Shown piece after piece: positions 7,703 through 15,334 of a stretch of 44,172 nucleotides of DNA. Position numbers and translations under genes: made by a program. The notes under the pieces were generated by a model. That model searched no databases. It was given only the letters and a program-made list of their open reading frames with translations, and was not told the DNA's origin. The stretch comes from JAYZBC01 sp036339375 (GTDB taxonomy: Bacteria > Pseudomonadota > Alphaproteobacteria > MPNO01 > UBA2964). Every line of letters starts with the position of its first letter. The stretch's first letter is position 1. The stretch spans positions 1 to 44,172 of the forward strand of contig JAYZBC010000006.1 in NCBI GenBank assembly GCA_036339375.1, written 5' to 3'.

Positions 7703-8125
7703 AACAGGATTCGGGGAGAATTTTGACATGAATACACTGGTGCGAAATATGTGGTTTTAAATTTCGGGTCAATACTAGCGTAACTCCCTTTAAGAACAAG
7801 GGATCCAAAGATGCCCACAATTTTAGGGTTTCTGTGTCAAACCTAATTTCCTATTGTGGACTAAAAGGGTAGCTTCCATCAAGCAACTGTTTTGCTGAAG
7901 ATTTGGTTTAACTGTCTTCCAATTTCTTCTAAGTTTCCAAATATCATTGTTACGGCGATGTTCTTTTCTCTTCGAGCACAACCATGGGAATGCCTGCTCT
8001 ATATTCTCATCGGAGGCAACTTATTCTATCAGTTGCAGTGGAAGACTTTAGGCTAAAAAAAAGTTCCATGTTTATTGATAGGAGAGAATTTAATCCAATT
8101 TGGCCTTAATTTATTACCCATAATA
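7703..8125 (+). pseudogene. Non-coding stretch, possible remnant of a second ABC permease gene (dppC-like)
   Basis: Directly after the DppB-type gene there is a good ribosome site (GGGGAGAA, about 7713-7720) and an ATG at 7728. The frame stops after 10 codons (MNTLVRNMWF, then TAA). Later stretches are open for 30-55 codons in changing frames with many stops, and none gives a recognisable family match by eye. A dppC gene is expected at exactly this place, so decay by frameshifts or deletion is a reasonable guess, but no dppC motif is confirmed. No intact gene lies in this region on either strand. Confidence 0.3.
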
Positions 8126-8163
8126 AACAAGGACCTAGCGGAAAACCGCTAGATCCTTGTTTT
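8126..8163 (-). terminator. Intrinsic terminator after tRNA-Pro
   Basis: A strong hairpin has arms AACAAGGA(C)CTAGCGG and CCGCTAG(A)TCCTTGTT around an AAAA loop. On the minus strand it starts just after the tRNA-Pro 3' end and is followed by TTTATTATG, as expected for a rho-independent terminator of the tRNA. T-rich sequence on the plus side means it could work in both directions. Confidence 0.8.
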
Positions 8164-8166
8164 AAA

Positions 8167-8243
8167 TGGTCGGGGTGAGAGGATTTGAACCTCCGACCCC
8201 CTGCTCCCAAAGCAGGTGCGCTGCCAGACTGCGCTACACCCCG
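8167..8243 (-). tRNA. tRNA-Pro (anticodon TGG)
   Basis: This is a 77-nt cloverleaf on the minus strand. The acceptor stem is CGGGGTG/CACCCCG, the discriminator is A and the 3' CCA is encoded (8169-8167). The D-arm is TAGCGCAGTCTGG, the anticodon loop TTTGGGA gives TGG, and the T-arm is GGTTCAAATCC. A strong hairpin terminator follows at once on the same strand. Confidence 0.97.
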
Positions 8244-8504
8244 ATTTGGACCCAATAGTCGGTTTTTAAGGATGGAGCAAGACGTTAATTTAAAAAATGC
8301 GTATTACGCTTAATTTTAATGTAATTAATTTTTAAGTCCCTTTGAGGTTTCTTAACCAAGAGAAAAAATGTCCCAATACTTCCGTTGCATTGGTTAATTT
8401 TTCTAAGTAGTTTCAGCGTGAAGTTTTCCAATCACTTTAAAAGTAGTTTTTTTATTATAAAACAAATTTAAGAATTTTTATTGTTTTCTATGAAAGGATA
8501 AGAA

Positions 8505-10007
8505 GTGCCAAAAGCATCCAAAGACGCCGGTACTATTAAAGAACAAAAAACATCTCCTAAATTTCGTAATTGGGGTCCACGTCATGAAGATTTACGTGAT
8601 TGGTTAGAACGTTGCGAAGAGATTGGCGAATTAATAAAACTTAAAGGCGTCCACTGGGATTTAGAAATCGGTGCCGTTGCCGAAATGATTTATCACAATA
8701 AACCAGACAATCCTCCAGCAATTTTATTTGAAGAAATTCCCGGTTATCCCCCAAACTTTAGAGTAGTTTCCGGGGCCGTAAATTCTTCAAGGCGCCTTGC
8801 CATGACTTTGGGATTTGATGAACCTAGAGGCTATTTAGATGTGGTCCAAGCCTACCGAGATCGAATTAAAGATTTTGAATTAATCGATCCGGTTGAAGTA
8901 AATGAGGGCCCAATTTTAGAAAATATAGACAAAGAGGATGAGGTAGACCTTTATAAATTCCCCGTACCTTTTTTCCATGAAGAGGATGGAGGTAGATATA
9001 TCGGAACTGGTGATTTAGTTATTATGAAAGACCGGGATAGCGATTGGGTCAATCATGGCACTTATCGCGTGCAAATTCATGATAAAAACACAGTCGGCTT
9101 ATGGATGTCTCCGGGTAAACATGGAACTTTGATCAAAGAAAAGTATTTTGCTGAAGGAAAAAATTGTCCGGTGTTGATCAGCGTGGGTCACGACCCTCTC
9201 CTGCACCTTTCTAGCGCAAATGAAGTAGGACCAGGAATTTCTGAATTTAGTCATGCTGGCGGCCATCGTGGTACTCCTTTTGAGGTTATACGTTCCGAAT
9301 TGCATGGATTGCCCATCCCTGCTCGAGGAGAAATTTGTATAGAGGGCGAAATTATGCTGAATGAAAAGAAAAGTGAGGGTCCATTTGGAGAGTGGACGGG
9401 GTATTATGCAAGCCACATTCGTGAAGACCATGTAGTGAAGGTCAAACGGGTATACTATCGAAATGACCCCATTTTAACCACTGCACGTCCGGGACGACCG
9501 CCTTCAGATTATTCATTTAGTAAATGTGTCGTTAAAGCGGCGATGATATGGGATCAAGTAGAAAAAGCTGGTTTACCAAATGTACAAGGTGTCTGGTGTA
9601 TGGAATTCGGTGGTGGCAGGTTATTTAATGTAATTTCTATAAAACAGGCTTACCAGGGACATTCAAAACAAGCCTTAATGCTTGCTGCAGGCGCACATGG
9701 TGGAAATTATATTGGTCGTTTTGTTGTTGTAGTGGATGAAGATATTGACCCTGGTGATGTCTGGAGTGTGATGTGGGCTATTTCATCTCGTTGTGACCCG
9801 ACCGAAGACATTGATATAATCCGAAACTGCTGGAGCGGCCCCTTAGACCCAAGAAAACAAGTTGGAATTAACTATAATTCTCGTGCCTTAATTGATGCCA
9901 CACGGCCTTTTGAATGGCGCAACGAGTTTCCTCACGTTGCTGAATCCACACCCGAATTAAAAAAGAAAACATTAGAAAAATATGGGTGGATACTTGATAA
10001 AATTTAA
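8505..10007 (+). CDS. UbiD-family prenylated-FMN decarboxylase/carboxylase
   Basis: This 500-residue protein is of the UbiD/Fdc1 family, which reversibly decarboxylates aromatic or unsaturated acids with prenyl-FMN. The GTG start at 8505 has AAAGGA 7 nt upstream. Asn183 and Arg188 (NHGTYRVQIHD) and Glu291/Glu296 (EGPFGEWTGYY) match, in spacing, the Asn/Arg and Glu-x4-Glu residues of the Fdc1 active site. It has a 20-residue charged N-terminal extension. It is monocistronic, with no UbiX (prenyl-FMN synthase) in the window. Length fits ubiquinone UbiD, but the lone position and the catabolic neighbours make a phenolic-acid or heteroaromatic-acid decarboxylase equally possible. Confidence 0.88.
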   Translation: MPKASKDAGTIKEQKTSPKFRNWGPRHEDLRDWLERCEEIGELIKLKGVHWDLEIGAVAEMIYHNKPDNPPAILFEEIPGYPPNFRVVSGAVNSSRRLAMTLGFDEPRGYLDVVQAYRDRIKDFELIDPVEVNEGPILENIDKEDEVDLYKFPVPFFHEEDGGRYIGTGDLVIMKDRDSDWVNHGTYRVQIHDKNTVGLWMSPGKHGTLIKEKYFAEGKNCPVLISVGHDPLLHLSSANEVGPGISEFSHAGGHRGTPFEVIRSELHGLPIPARGEICIEGEIMLNEKKSEGPFGEWTGYYASHIREDHVVKVKRVYYRNDPILTTARPGRPPSDYSFSKCVVKAAMIWDQVEKAGLPNVQGVWCMEFGGGRLFNVISIKQAYQGHSKQALMLAAGAHGGNYIGRFVVVVDEDIDPGDVWSVMWAISSRCDPTEDIDIIRNCWSGPLDPRKQVGINYNSRALIDATRPFEWRNEFPHVAESTPELKKKTLEKYGWILDKI

Positions 10008-10023
10008 CTCTGGATTCTCAAGT

Positions 10024-10536
10024 TTATTTTAAATTGTTAAAAAAAGAGTGTTTTACTAAATCTCCCAAAGATATTTTGAGTTGAGAAACCGTTCCACCCT
10101 TTACCTCTAGGACTGCTTGAATTGGGTGGTCTGAACTTATAATTTGGCGTGAACCAGGTATGGCCCTCTCTACAATTTTGACTATTCTCCCTTTGCGTGA
10201 AATGAAAAGAATATCCAGCGGAATAAAGGTGTTTTTCATCCACATTTTTACGTATTGTACCCTTTGGTAGGTAAACAACATTCCAGTATTTGGGAAAAGG
10301 TTTTTTCGAAACATCAAACCAAAACTTTGTTCTTTGGGCGTTCTTGCAATTTCAACTAAAAAAGAATGTTTCGAAAATTTGGTTTTTATTTTGAGGTTTT
10401 CTCTTGTCCCACCAGCTATTTTGGCTGTTTTAGAATAAACATCATCAATAAGGGCTAATTTACAAAATCCTGAAAGAAAAAATATATAAATTAGCGTTAT
10501 AAATTTACCCCTTTTCATTTTTAATGACCGAGACAA
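10024..10536 (-). CDS. DUF192 family exported protein
   Basis: This 170-residue protein has an N-terminal signal peptide (KMKRGKFITLIYIFFLSGFCKLAL), so it is probably periplasmic or lipid-anchored near Cys. The DUF192 core spans about residues 55-165. It shows the family motifs QSFGLMFRK, GMLFTY, VKMWMKNTFIPLDILFI and AVLEVKGG. Biochemical function is unknown for the family. It lies 36 nt downstream of the cold-shock gene on the same strand, a pairing commonly seen in Alphaproteobacteria, so the two are probably one transcript. Confidence 0.87.
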   Translation of the reverse strand: MSRSLKMKRGKFITLIYIFFLSGFCKLALIDDVYSKTAKIAGGTRENLKIKTKFSKHSFLVEIARTPKEQSFGLMFRKNLFPNTGMLFTYQRVQYVKMWMKNTFIPLDILFISRKGRIVKIVERAIPGSRQIISSDHPIQAVLEVKGGTVSQLKISLGDLVKHSFFNNLK

Positions 10537-10572
10537 CCAAAATTAAATTTAATTTGTAAAAATGAAGTTTTT

Positions 10573-11127
10573 CTATTCTTTTTCAGAGGCAGGTGGTAAA
10601 ATTTGAATTTCCGTTGCTTGTTTTCCCTTGGTGCCATTCGCCACTTTTACTTCCACCTTGTGACCCGTGACTAAATTTTCTACTCCGGCATTCCGAAGTG
10701 TGACAATGTGTACAAAAATGTCGCTACCCTCTTCCGCATCAAGGCAAACAAAACCATAACCCTTTTGGTGATTAAACCATTTCACGGTACCAGGCATAAA
10801 ATCTGAAACCGGTCCTTCAAAAACAAGTTCTTGTTTGAATTTTTGACTTTCCTCTTCATCCAGAGAAATAGCGGTAGTGTCATCAACCTCAGTTACGCTT
10901 GTTACCTGCATTCCTTTTGCACCCTTTACAGCTTGACATACAACGGTCGTGCCAGAACGGAGGTTATCGTGGCCCTTCAAACGAAGGACTGACAAATGGA
11001 TAAAAACATCTGGAGATCCATCGTCAGGAGTTAAAAAACCATAGCCTCTCACAACGTTGAACCATTTTATGACACCGCGCACCTCAACATAAGGGACAGA
11101 TTCTGAAGACAATTCAGACTCACTCAA
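10573..11127 (-). CDS. Tandem cold-shock domain protein (CspA/CspD-type)
   Basis: This 184-residue protein has two cold-shock domains: about residues 12-75 (GVIKWFNVVRGYGFLTPDDG, then DVFIHLSVL) and 112-176 (GTVKWFNHQKGYGFVCLD, then DIFVHIVTL). The RNP1-like K/R-GYGF and RNP2-like VFIH/IFVH motifs that bind single-stranded nucleic acid are present in both. The two-domain form is typical of Alphaproteobacteria. An acidic linker separates the domains. It probably acts as an RNA chaperone and is cotranscribed with the DUF192 gene. Confidence 0.93.
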   Translation of the reverse strand: MSESELSSESVPYVEVRGVIKWFNVVRGYGFLTPDDGSPDVFIHLSVLRLKGHDNLRSGTTVVCQAVKGAKGMQVTSVTEVDDTTAISLDEEESQKFKQELVFEGPVSDFMPGTVKWFNHQKGYGFVCLDAEEGSDIFVHIVTLRNAGVENLVTGHKVEVKVANGTKGKQATEIQILPPASEKE

Positions 11128-11414
11128 CGCAAACCCCCCAACACTTTTTCTTTTCTTATACCTTAATAAAAATTTTTTAGCAGAACAACAATATTTAGAA
11201 TTTGTGTTCTTTTCATTTTCTTATGTTGAACTAACGATCGAACGTGTCAAGAACAAATTTCCCGAACGGAAGGGTTGTTGCTTAAAATTTTAATAAATTT
11301 TTTTTGGGGGGTAGAAATGAACTTACAACCATAATAATTTTTAAGCAGAGTAATGATATACGAAAATTTGATTTTATCTTATTTAAGTTTGAAAGGGTAA
11401 TTTATTAATAGGCC

Positions 11415-11906
11415 ATGAGAAGCAATCGAATATTACATTCTTTATCATTAGGTTTAGTTCTATTTTGCATTTGGCTTTTATTATCGGGGCAATACAACGT
11501 TTTTGTAATTTCGTTAGGTATAATTTCTGTCTTGGTTGTCTTGTATATCATTTCAAGAATGGATTTGATTGACCGTGAGGGCCATCCTATCCATCTTACC
11601 TTAGGAGCTATTACATATTTACCCTGGCTAATAAAAGAAATTATAAAGGCTAACATTGATGTAGTAAAAAGGATCCTGTCTCCTTCCTTAAACATAACCC
11701 CAACTTTACTTCGCGTGAAAGTTTCTCAAACTAGTGATTTGGGCCAGGTTATATACGCAAACTCAATTACCCTGACACCCGGCACCATTTCTGTCGATGT
11801 AGCAAATGGGGAAATTCTGGTTCACGCACTAAGTTTTGAAGGGGCAGAAACTCTAATGGAAGGTGAAATGGATCATCGTGTTACAAAAATGGTTGGAGAA
11901 AACTAG
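11415..11906 (+). CDS. mrpE: Na+/H+ antiporter subunit E (MrpE/MnhE family)
   Basis: This 163-residue membrane protein is the first gene of the antiporter cluster. Two to three N-terminal spans (about residues 8-55) are followed by a cytoplasmic domain. That domain shows the MrpE signature: YLPWLIKEIIKANIDVVKRI, then SLTLTPGT-like text (SITLTPGTISVDV) and a final region ending in HRVTKMVG. Subunit E is needed for assembly of the Mrp complex; it does not conduct ions itself. The order E-F-G-B-C-D seen here matches archaeal Mbh/Mbx clusters and some bacterial Mrp clusters rather than Bacillus A-G order. Confidence 0.9.
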   Translation: MRSNRILHSLSLGLVLFCIWLLLSGQYNVFVISLGIISVLVVLYIISRMDLIDREGHPIHLTLGAITYLPWLIKEIIKANIDVVKRILSPSLNITPTLLRVKVSQTSDLGQVIYANSITLTPGTISVDVANGEILVHALSFEGAETLMEGEMDHRVTKMVGEN

Positions 11907-11908
11907 GT

Positions 11909-12190
11909 ATGTTTTCAGCCGCCGCCGTTGCCCTCCTGATCACAATGATAATGGCTTTGATCCGGGCAATCAAAGGTCCTTCTATTTATGATCGCATAGT
12001 AGCAGTTAACATGTTTGGAACAAAAACCGTTCTGATAATTGCTGTATTGGGTTTTGTGATGGGAAGGCCCGAGTTTTTGGATATTGCTTTAGTTTATGCC
12101 TTAATTAATTTTATTGGGACAATTGCTGTCCTAAAAGTCTTTAAGTATGGAGATTTAAGTATAGCTCACGACGATGAGGAGCCTTTGTAA
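11909..12190 (+). CDS. mrpF: Na+/H+ antiporter subunit F (MrpF/PhaF family)
   Basis: This 93-residue protein has three predicted spans. The conserved core RAIKGPSIYDRIVAVNMFGTK followed by a hydrophobic segment and DIALVYALINFIGTIAVLK is characteristic of MrpF, including the Asp in the third span. It begins 2 nt after mrpE and its stop abuts the mrpG start, so the three are translated together. Confidence 0.92.
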   Translation: MFSAAAVALLITMIMALIRAIKGPSIYDRIVAVNMFGTKTVLIIAVLGFVMGRPEFLDIALVYALINFIGTIAVLKVFKYGDLSIAHDDEEPL

Positions 12191-12532
12191 ATGGGGTCTT
12201 TATTCATCGACATTTGTAGCTGGGCTTTAATTTTGTTTGGATCTTTTTCCGTGATAGTAGGTGCATTCGGGGTCTTACGTTTCCCAGATGTTTTTACCCG
12301 GATGCACGCTGCTAGTGTCACGGATACACTCGGCGCTGGAGCGATTATTGGAGGCCTAATTTTACAAGCCGGCTTAACCCTGATTGCTGTCAAATTAGTT
12401 CTAATTTTAGTTTTTTTATTTTTTACAAGTCCCACTTCCAGTTTTGCGCTTGCGCATGCTGCCTTAAGTAGCGGCGTACAACCGTTTTTGGACAAGGACC
12501 TGCGCAACAAAAAAATGGAGAATTCCTCATAG
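12191..12532 (+). CDS. mrpG: Na+/H+ antiporter subunit G (MrpG/PhaG family)
   Basis: This 113-residue protein has three predicted spans. It shows the MrpG pattern: GSFSVIVGAFGVLRFPDVFTRMHAAS (kept by all members) and TDTLGAGAIIGGLILQ. It has a longer C-terminal tail than usual, ending about residue 113. ATG follows the mrpF stop directly. The end overlaps the preferred start of the next gene by a few bases. Confidence 0.92.
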   Translation: MGSLFIDICSWALILFGSFSVIVGAFGVLRFPDVFTRMHAASVTDTLGAGAIIGGLILQAGLTLIAVKLVLILVFLFFTSPTSSFALAHAALSSGVQPFLDKDLRNKKMENSS

Positions 12533-13077
12533 AAGCACTGTCAAATATTACTATTCTTGCCTTCATGGCCATCACTGTTTTTGCTCTTGCCCGAATTAGA
12601 AATTTATACGCTGTAGTCATGTTGGGAAGCATTTTTAGCCTTCTAGCAGCTGCGATGTTTGTGATTTTGGATGCTGTGGATGTTGCTTTTACTGAAGCAG
12701 CGGTGGGCGCTGGAATAGCTACAATTTTAACACTAGGGACGATTTCATTAACAACTAGCCGGGAAAAAACACAACACCGTATGAAAATTTTACCCTTAGG
12801 GGTCGTTATCCTAACTGGGATTGCCTTAATTTATGGAACTCTGGATCTCTCTCACTACGGAGATCCGAAAGCACCCGCCCACCAACACGTAGCGCCCGTT
12901 TATTTAAAAGAAGCACCGGCGAAAACCGGGATGCCAAATGTTGTAACTTCTGTTCTCGCGAGCTATCGAGGATACGATACCTTAGGAGAAGTAACGGTAA
13001 TTTTTACAGCAGGTGTAGGCGTAATCCTTTTACTTGGGAATTGGCGGAGGCGTTCACGAAAGGACGACAATGCATAG
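12529..13077 (+). CDS. MbhD/MbhE-like antiporter subunit (C-terminal MrpA-type domains, DUF4040), probable ATA start
   Basis: This membrane protein matches the part of MrpA beyond its antiporter core, encoded alone as in Mbh systems. The MbhD-like (DUF4040) half shows ARIRNLYAVVMLG and DVAFTEAAVGAGIATIL. The MbhE-like half shows TGMPNVVTSVLASYRGYDTLGE and a last span. The first ATG is at 12565, but homologous-looking sequence (EALSNITILAFMAITV) continues upstream in frame to an ATA at 12529. That ATA overlaps the mrpG stop (ATAG) and has GGAG at 12517-12520, 8 nt before it. CTG 12538 is another candidate. I prefer ATA (182 residues); ATG 12565 would remove half of the first span. Confidence 0.8.
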   Translation: MEALSNITILAFMAITVFALARIRNLYAVVMLGSIFSLLAAAMFVILDAVDVAFTEAAVGAGIATILTLGTISLTTSREKTQHRMKILPLGVVILTGIALIYGTLDLSHYGDPKAPAHQHVAPVYLKEAPAKTGMPNVVTSVLASYRGYDTLGEVTVIFTAGVGVILLLGNWRRRSRKDDNA

Positions 13078-13501
13078 TTATCTTGTTTTACGAGTGGTTG
13101 CAAAACTCCTCATCCCTTTCATTTTCCTGTTTGCGTTGTATGTCCAATTTCATGGCGATTTCGGGCCCGGGGGAGGTTTTCAAGCAGGTGTAATTTTTGC
13201 TTCCGGCTTCATTTTATACTCATTAATTTTTGGCCTTAAAAATGCCGAACTGATTTTGCCCAGGGGTATACTTCGATTTGGTGTGGCCTTAGGAGTGCTT
13301 ATTTTTTCTGGTGTAGGTGTTTATAACCTTCTTATAGGTGGTAACTATTTGGATTATTCTGTTATGTCACTAAACCCAGTTAAGGGGCAACATCTGGGGA
13401 TATTTTTAGTTGAATTGGGGGTAGGTATTACGGTCAGTTCCGTAATGGTCGTTGTATTTTTTACCTTTGCAGGGTACAGGAAAACTAATGGTGAACAGTG
13501 A
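13070..13501 (+). CDS. mrpB: Na+/H+ antiporter subunit B (MrpB/MnhB family)
   Basis: This 143-residue, four-span protein begins at ATG 13070, 8 nt inside the previous gene, with GAAAGGA upstream; an earlier in-frame start at 13034 would lie outside the family. The MrpB signature FALYVQFHGDFGPGGGFQAGVIFASGFILY is intact, and the C-terminal half contains GVGVYNLLIGGNYLDY. In Mrp, subunit B contributes to the ion path together with A, C and D. Confidence 0.92.
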   Translation: MHSYLVLRVVAKLLIPFIFLFALYVQFHGDFGPGGGFQAGVIFASGFILYSLIFGLKNAELILPRGILRFGVALGVLIFSGVGVYNLLIGGNYLDYSVMSLNPVKGQHLGIFLVELGVGITVSSVMVVVFFTFAGYRKTNGEQ

Positions 13502-13856
13502 GATGTTTGCGGTTGGGCTCTATAACTATTGGATTGTAATTTTTTTAATGATGGCAGGGTTCTACATCGTAGTAGCCCATAATAACCTCATAAAAAAAAT
13601 TGTAGGCCTTAATATTTTTCAAGCTTCCGTGTTTGTACTTTATATAACTTTTGGGAAGGTAGAGGGTGGCACAGCACCGATTATAGCAGATACCATCAGT
13701 ACCTATTCGAACCCCCTACCCCATGTTTTAATCCTTACTGCAATTGTTGTGGGTGTTGCGACAACGGCACTCGGACTCGCTCTTGTTGTTCGAATCAATG
13801 AAGCTTATGGCAGCATAGAAGAAGATGAAATCCATAGCCGGGAAACTGAGCCTTGA
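13488..13856 (+). CDS. mrpC: Na+/H+ antiporter subunit C (MrpC/NuoK-like)
   Basis: This 122-residue, three-span subunit is homologous to NuoK of complex I. I chose ATG 13488, which follows AGG at 13478-13480 and overlaps mrpB by 14 nt; ATG 13503 is an alternative. Conserved features are FYIVVAHNNLIKKIVGLNIFQASVFVLYI and the ending DPLPHVLILTAIVVG-type segment (here NPLPHVLILTAIVVGVATTALGLAL). Its stop overlaps the next start (TTGA). Confidence 0.91.
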   Translation: MVNSEMFAVGLYNYWIVIFLMMAGFYIVVAHNNLIKKIVGLNIFQASVFVLYITFGKVEGGTAPIIADTISTYSNPLPHVLILTAIVVGVATTALGLALVVRINEAYGSIEEDEIHSRETEP

Positions 13857-15334
13857 TACAGGAAAATCTTCCTGCTTTGCAGATTGTGATTTCACTAATA
13901 TGTGCCCCACTTTGCATGCTCGTTCGTTATAGAGACTGGTCTTGGATTGTCGCATTATTCGGGTCTTGGGTGTCCTTGGCTATTTCCTGGCTCTTACTCC
14001 AACAGGTCCTGGCTAAGGGTACTATCTCGTATGCAATGGGAAACTGGGCTCCCCCAATTGGTATTGAATACAGAGTGGATTTAGTGAATGCCTTTGTCCT
14101 CATTATTGTTTCGGCAATTGGAGCGGTAATAACACCCTATGCCAGAGAGAGCATAAGGAAAGAATTCGGAACCAACCGCATCTATTTGTTCTACACAGCC
14201 TACATGCTATGCCTTTGCGGTCTTTTAGGAGTGACTATTACAGGGGATGCTTTTAACCTTTTTGTATTCCTCGAGATTTCGTCGTTATCCTCTTATGTCC
14301 TTATAGCAATGGGGCAAGATAGAAAGGCTTTAACCGCTTCATATCAATACCTAATAATGGGAACAATTGGTGCAACCTTTATTGTAATTGGTATTGGTCT
14401 TCTCTATGCGGAAACTGGCACTCTGAATATGGCTGATCTAGCTAAAAAACTTGGCGAACAAGCTTTAAGTCGTACTATTGGTGCCGCCTTTGGGTTTTTG
14501 ATAGTGGGTATTTCACTTAAACTAGCCCTCTTCCCATTGCACCTATGGTTACCCAATGCCTATACCTATGCACCATCAGTTGTTAGTGCATTTCTAGCAG
14601 CGACAGCTACAAAAGTGGCGGTATATGTCCTTTTGAGGTTCATTTTTACGATTTTTAATATAAAGCTTTCATTCGGGGTTATGCCTTTGGACACTATTTT
14701 GCTTGTCCTTGCTGTAATTGCAATGTTTGCGGGTTCTGCTGTTGCAATTTTTCAACCAAACCTAAAACGGATGTTGGCATATTCTTCAGTAGCCCAAATT
14801 GGGTACATAATATTAGGAATTAGTTTTGCCAACGTGAATGGAATAGCTGCGGGCATCATACATTTATTTAATCATGCCCTAATTAAGGGTGGTATGTTCC
14901 TCGCTTTAGGGTGTTTATTTTACCGATTAGCAACCGTTGATATTGATGATTTAGCGGGTATCGGACGACGGTTACCTTGGACTATGGCGGCTTTTGTTAT
15001 TGGTGGTTTGGGTTTGATTGGAGTTCCCCTGACGGTTGGGTTTGTAAGCAAGTGGTATTTAGTTATAGGCGCCCTCGATCGAGGTTGGTGGCCAGTCGCC
15101 GCTCTAATCCTAATAAGTTCATTATTGGCGGTTGTTTACGTATGGCGAGTTATTGAAATTGCTTACCTAAAACCCTCACCAAAAAATTTGGCGCCCATAG
15201 AGGAAGCTCCAACATCAATGTTAATCCCAACATGGGTATTAATTGGCGGCAGCATATATTTTGGCGTTAATACAGAGTTAACTGTCAGTGTAGCCCAACA
15301 AGCTGCTATGCAACTTTTGGGGGTAACTCCATGA
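13853..15334 (+). CDS. mrpD: Na+/H+ antiporter subunit D (MrpD; NuoL/M/N family)
   Basis: This is a 493-residue, about 14-span antiporter-like subunit. The TTG start overlaps the mrpC stop by 4 nt. It keeps the TM5 glutamate in FNLFVFLEISSLSSY and the TM7 lysine in GISLKLALFPLHLWLPNAYTYAP, which are the proton-path residues of this superfamily. A second Lys follows in AATATKVAVY. This is the canonical MrpD by position (after C) and length. The next gene starts inside its stop (ATGA). Confidence 0.92.
   Translation: MIQENLPALQIVISLICAPLCMLVRYRDWSWIVALFGSWVSLAISWLLLQQVLAKGTISYAMGNWAPPIGIEYRVDLVNAFVLIIVSAIGAVITPYARESIRKEFGTNRIYLFYTAYMLCLCGLLGVTITGDAFNLFVFLEISSLSSYVLIAMGQDRKALTASYQYLIMGTIGATFIVIGIGLLYAETGTLNMADLAKKLGEQALSRTIGAAFGFLIVGISLKLALFPLHLWLPNAYTYAPSVVSAFLAATATKVAVYVLLRFIFTIFNIKLSFGVMPLDTILLVLAVIAMFAGSAVAIFQPNLKRMLAYSSVAQIGYIILGISFANVNGIAAGIIHLFNHALIKGGMFLALGCLFYRLATVDIDDLAGIGRRLPWTMAAFVIGGLGLIGVPLTVGFVSKWYLVIGALDRGWWPVAALILISSLLAVVYVWRVIEIAYLKPSPKNLAPIEEAPTSMLIPTWVLIGGSIYFGVNTELTVSVAQQAAMQLLGVTP

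Noticed and set aside
10037..10243. A 68-residue minus-strand frame overlapping the DUF192 gene
   Set aside because: It is an alternative frame of the well-supported DUF192 gene, with no independent evidence.
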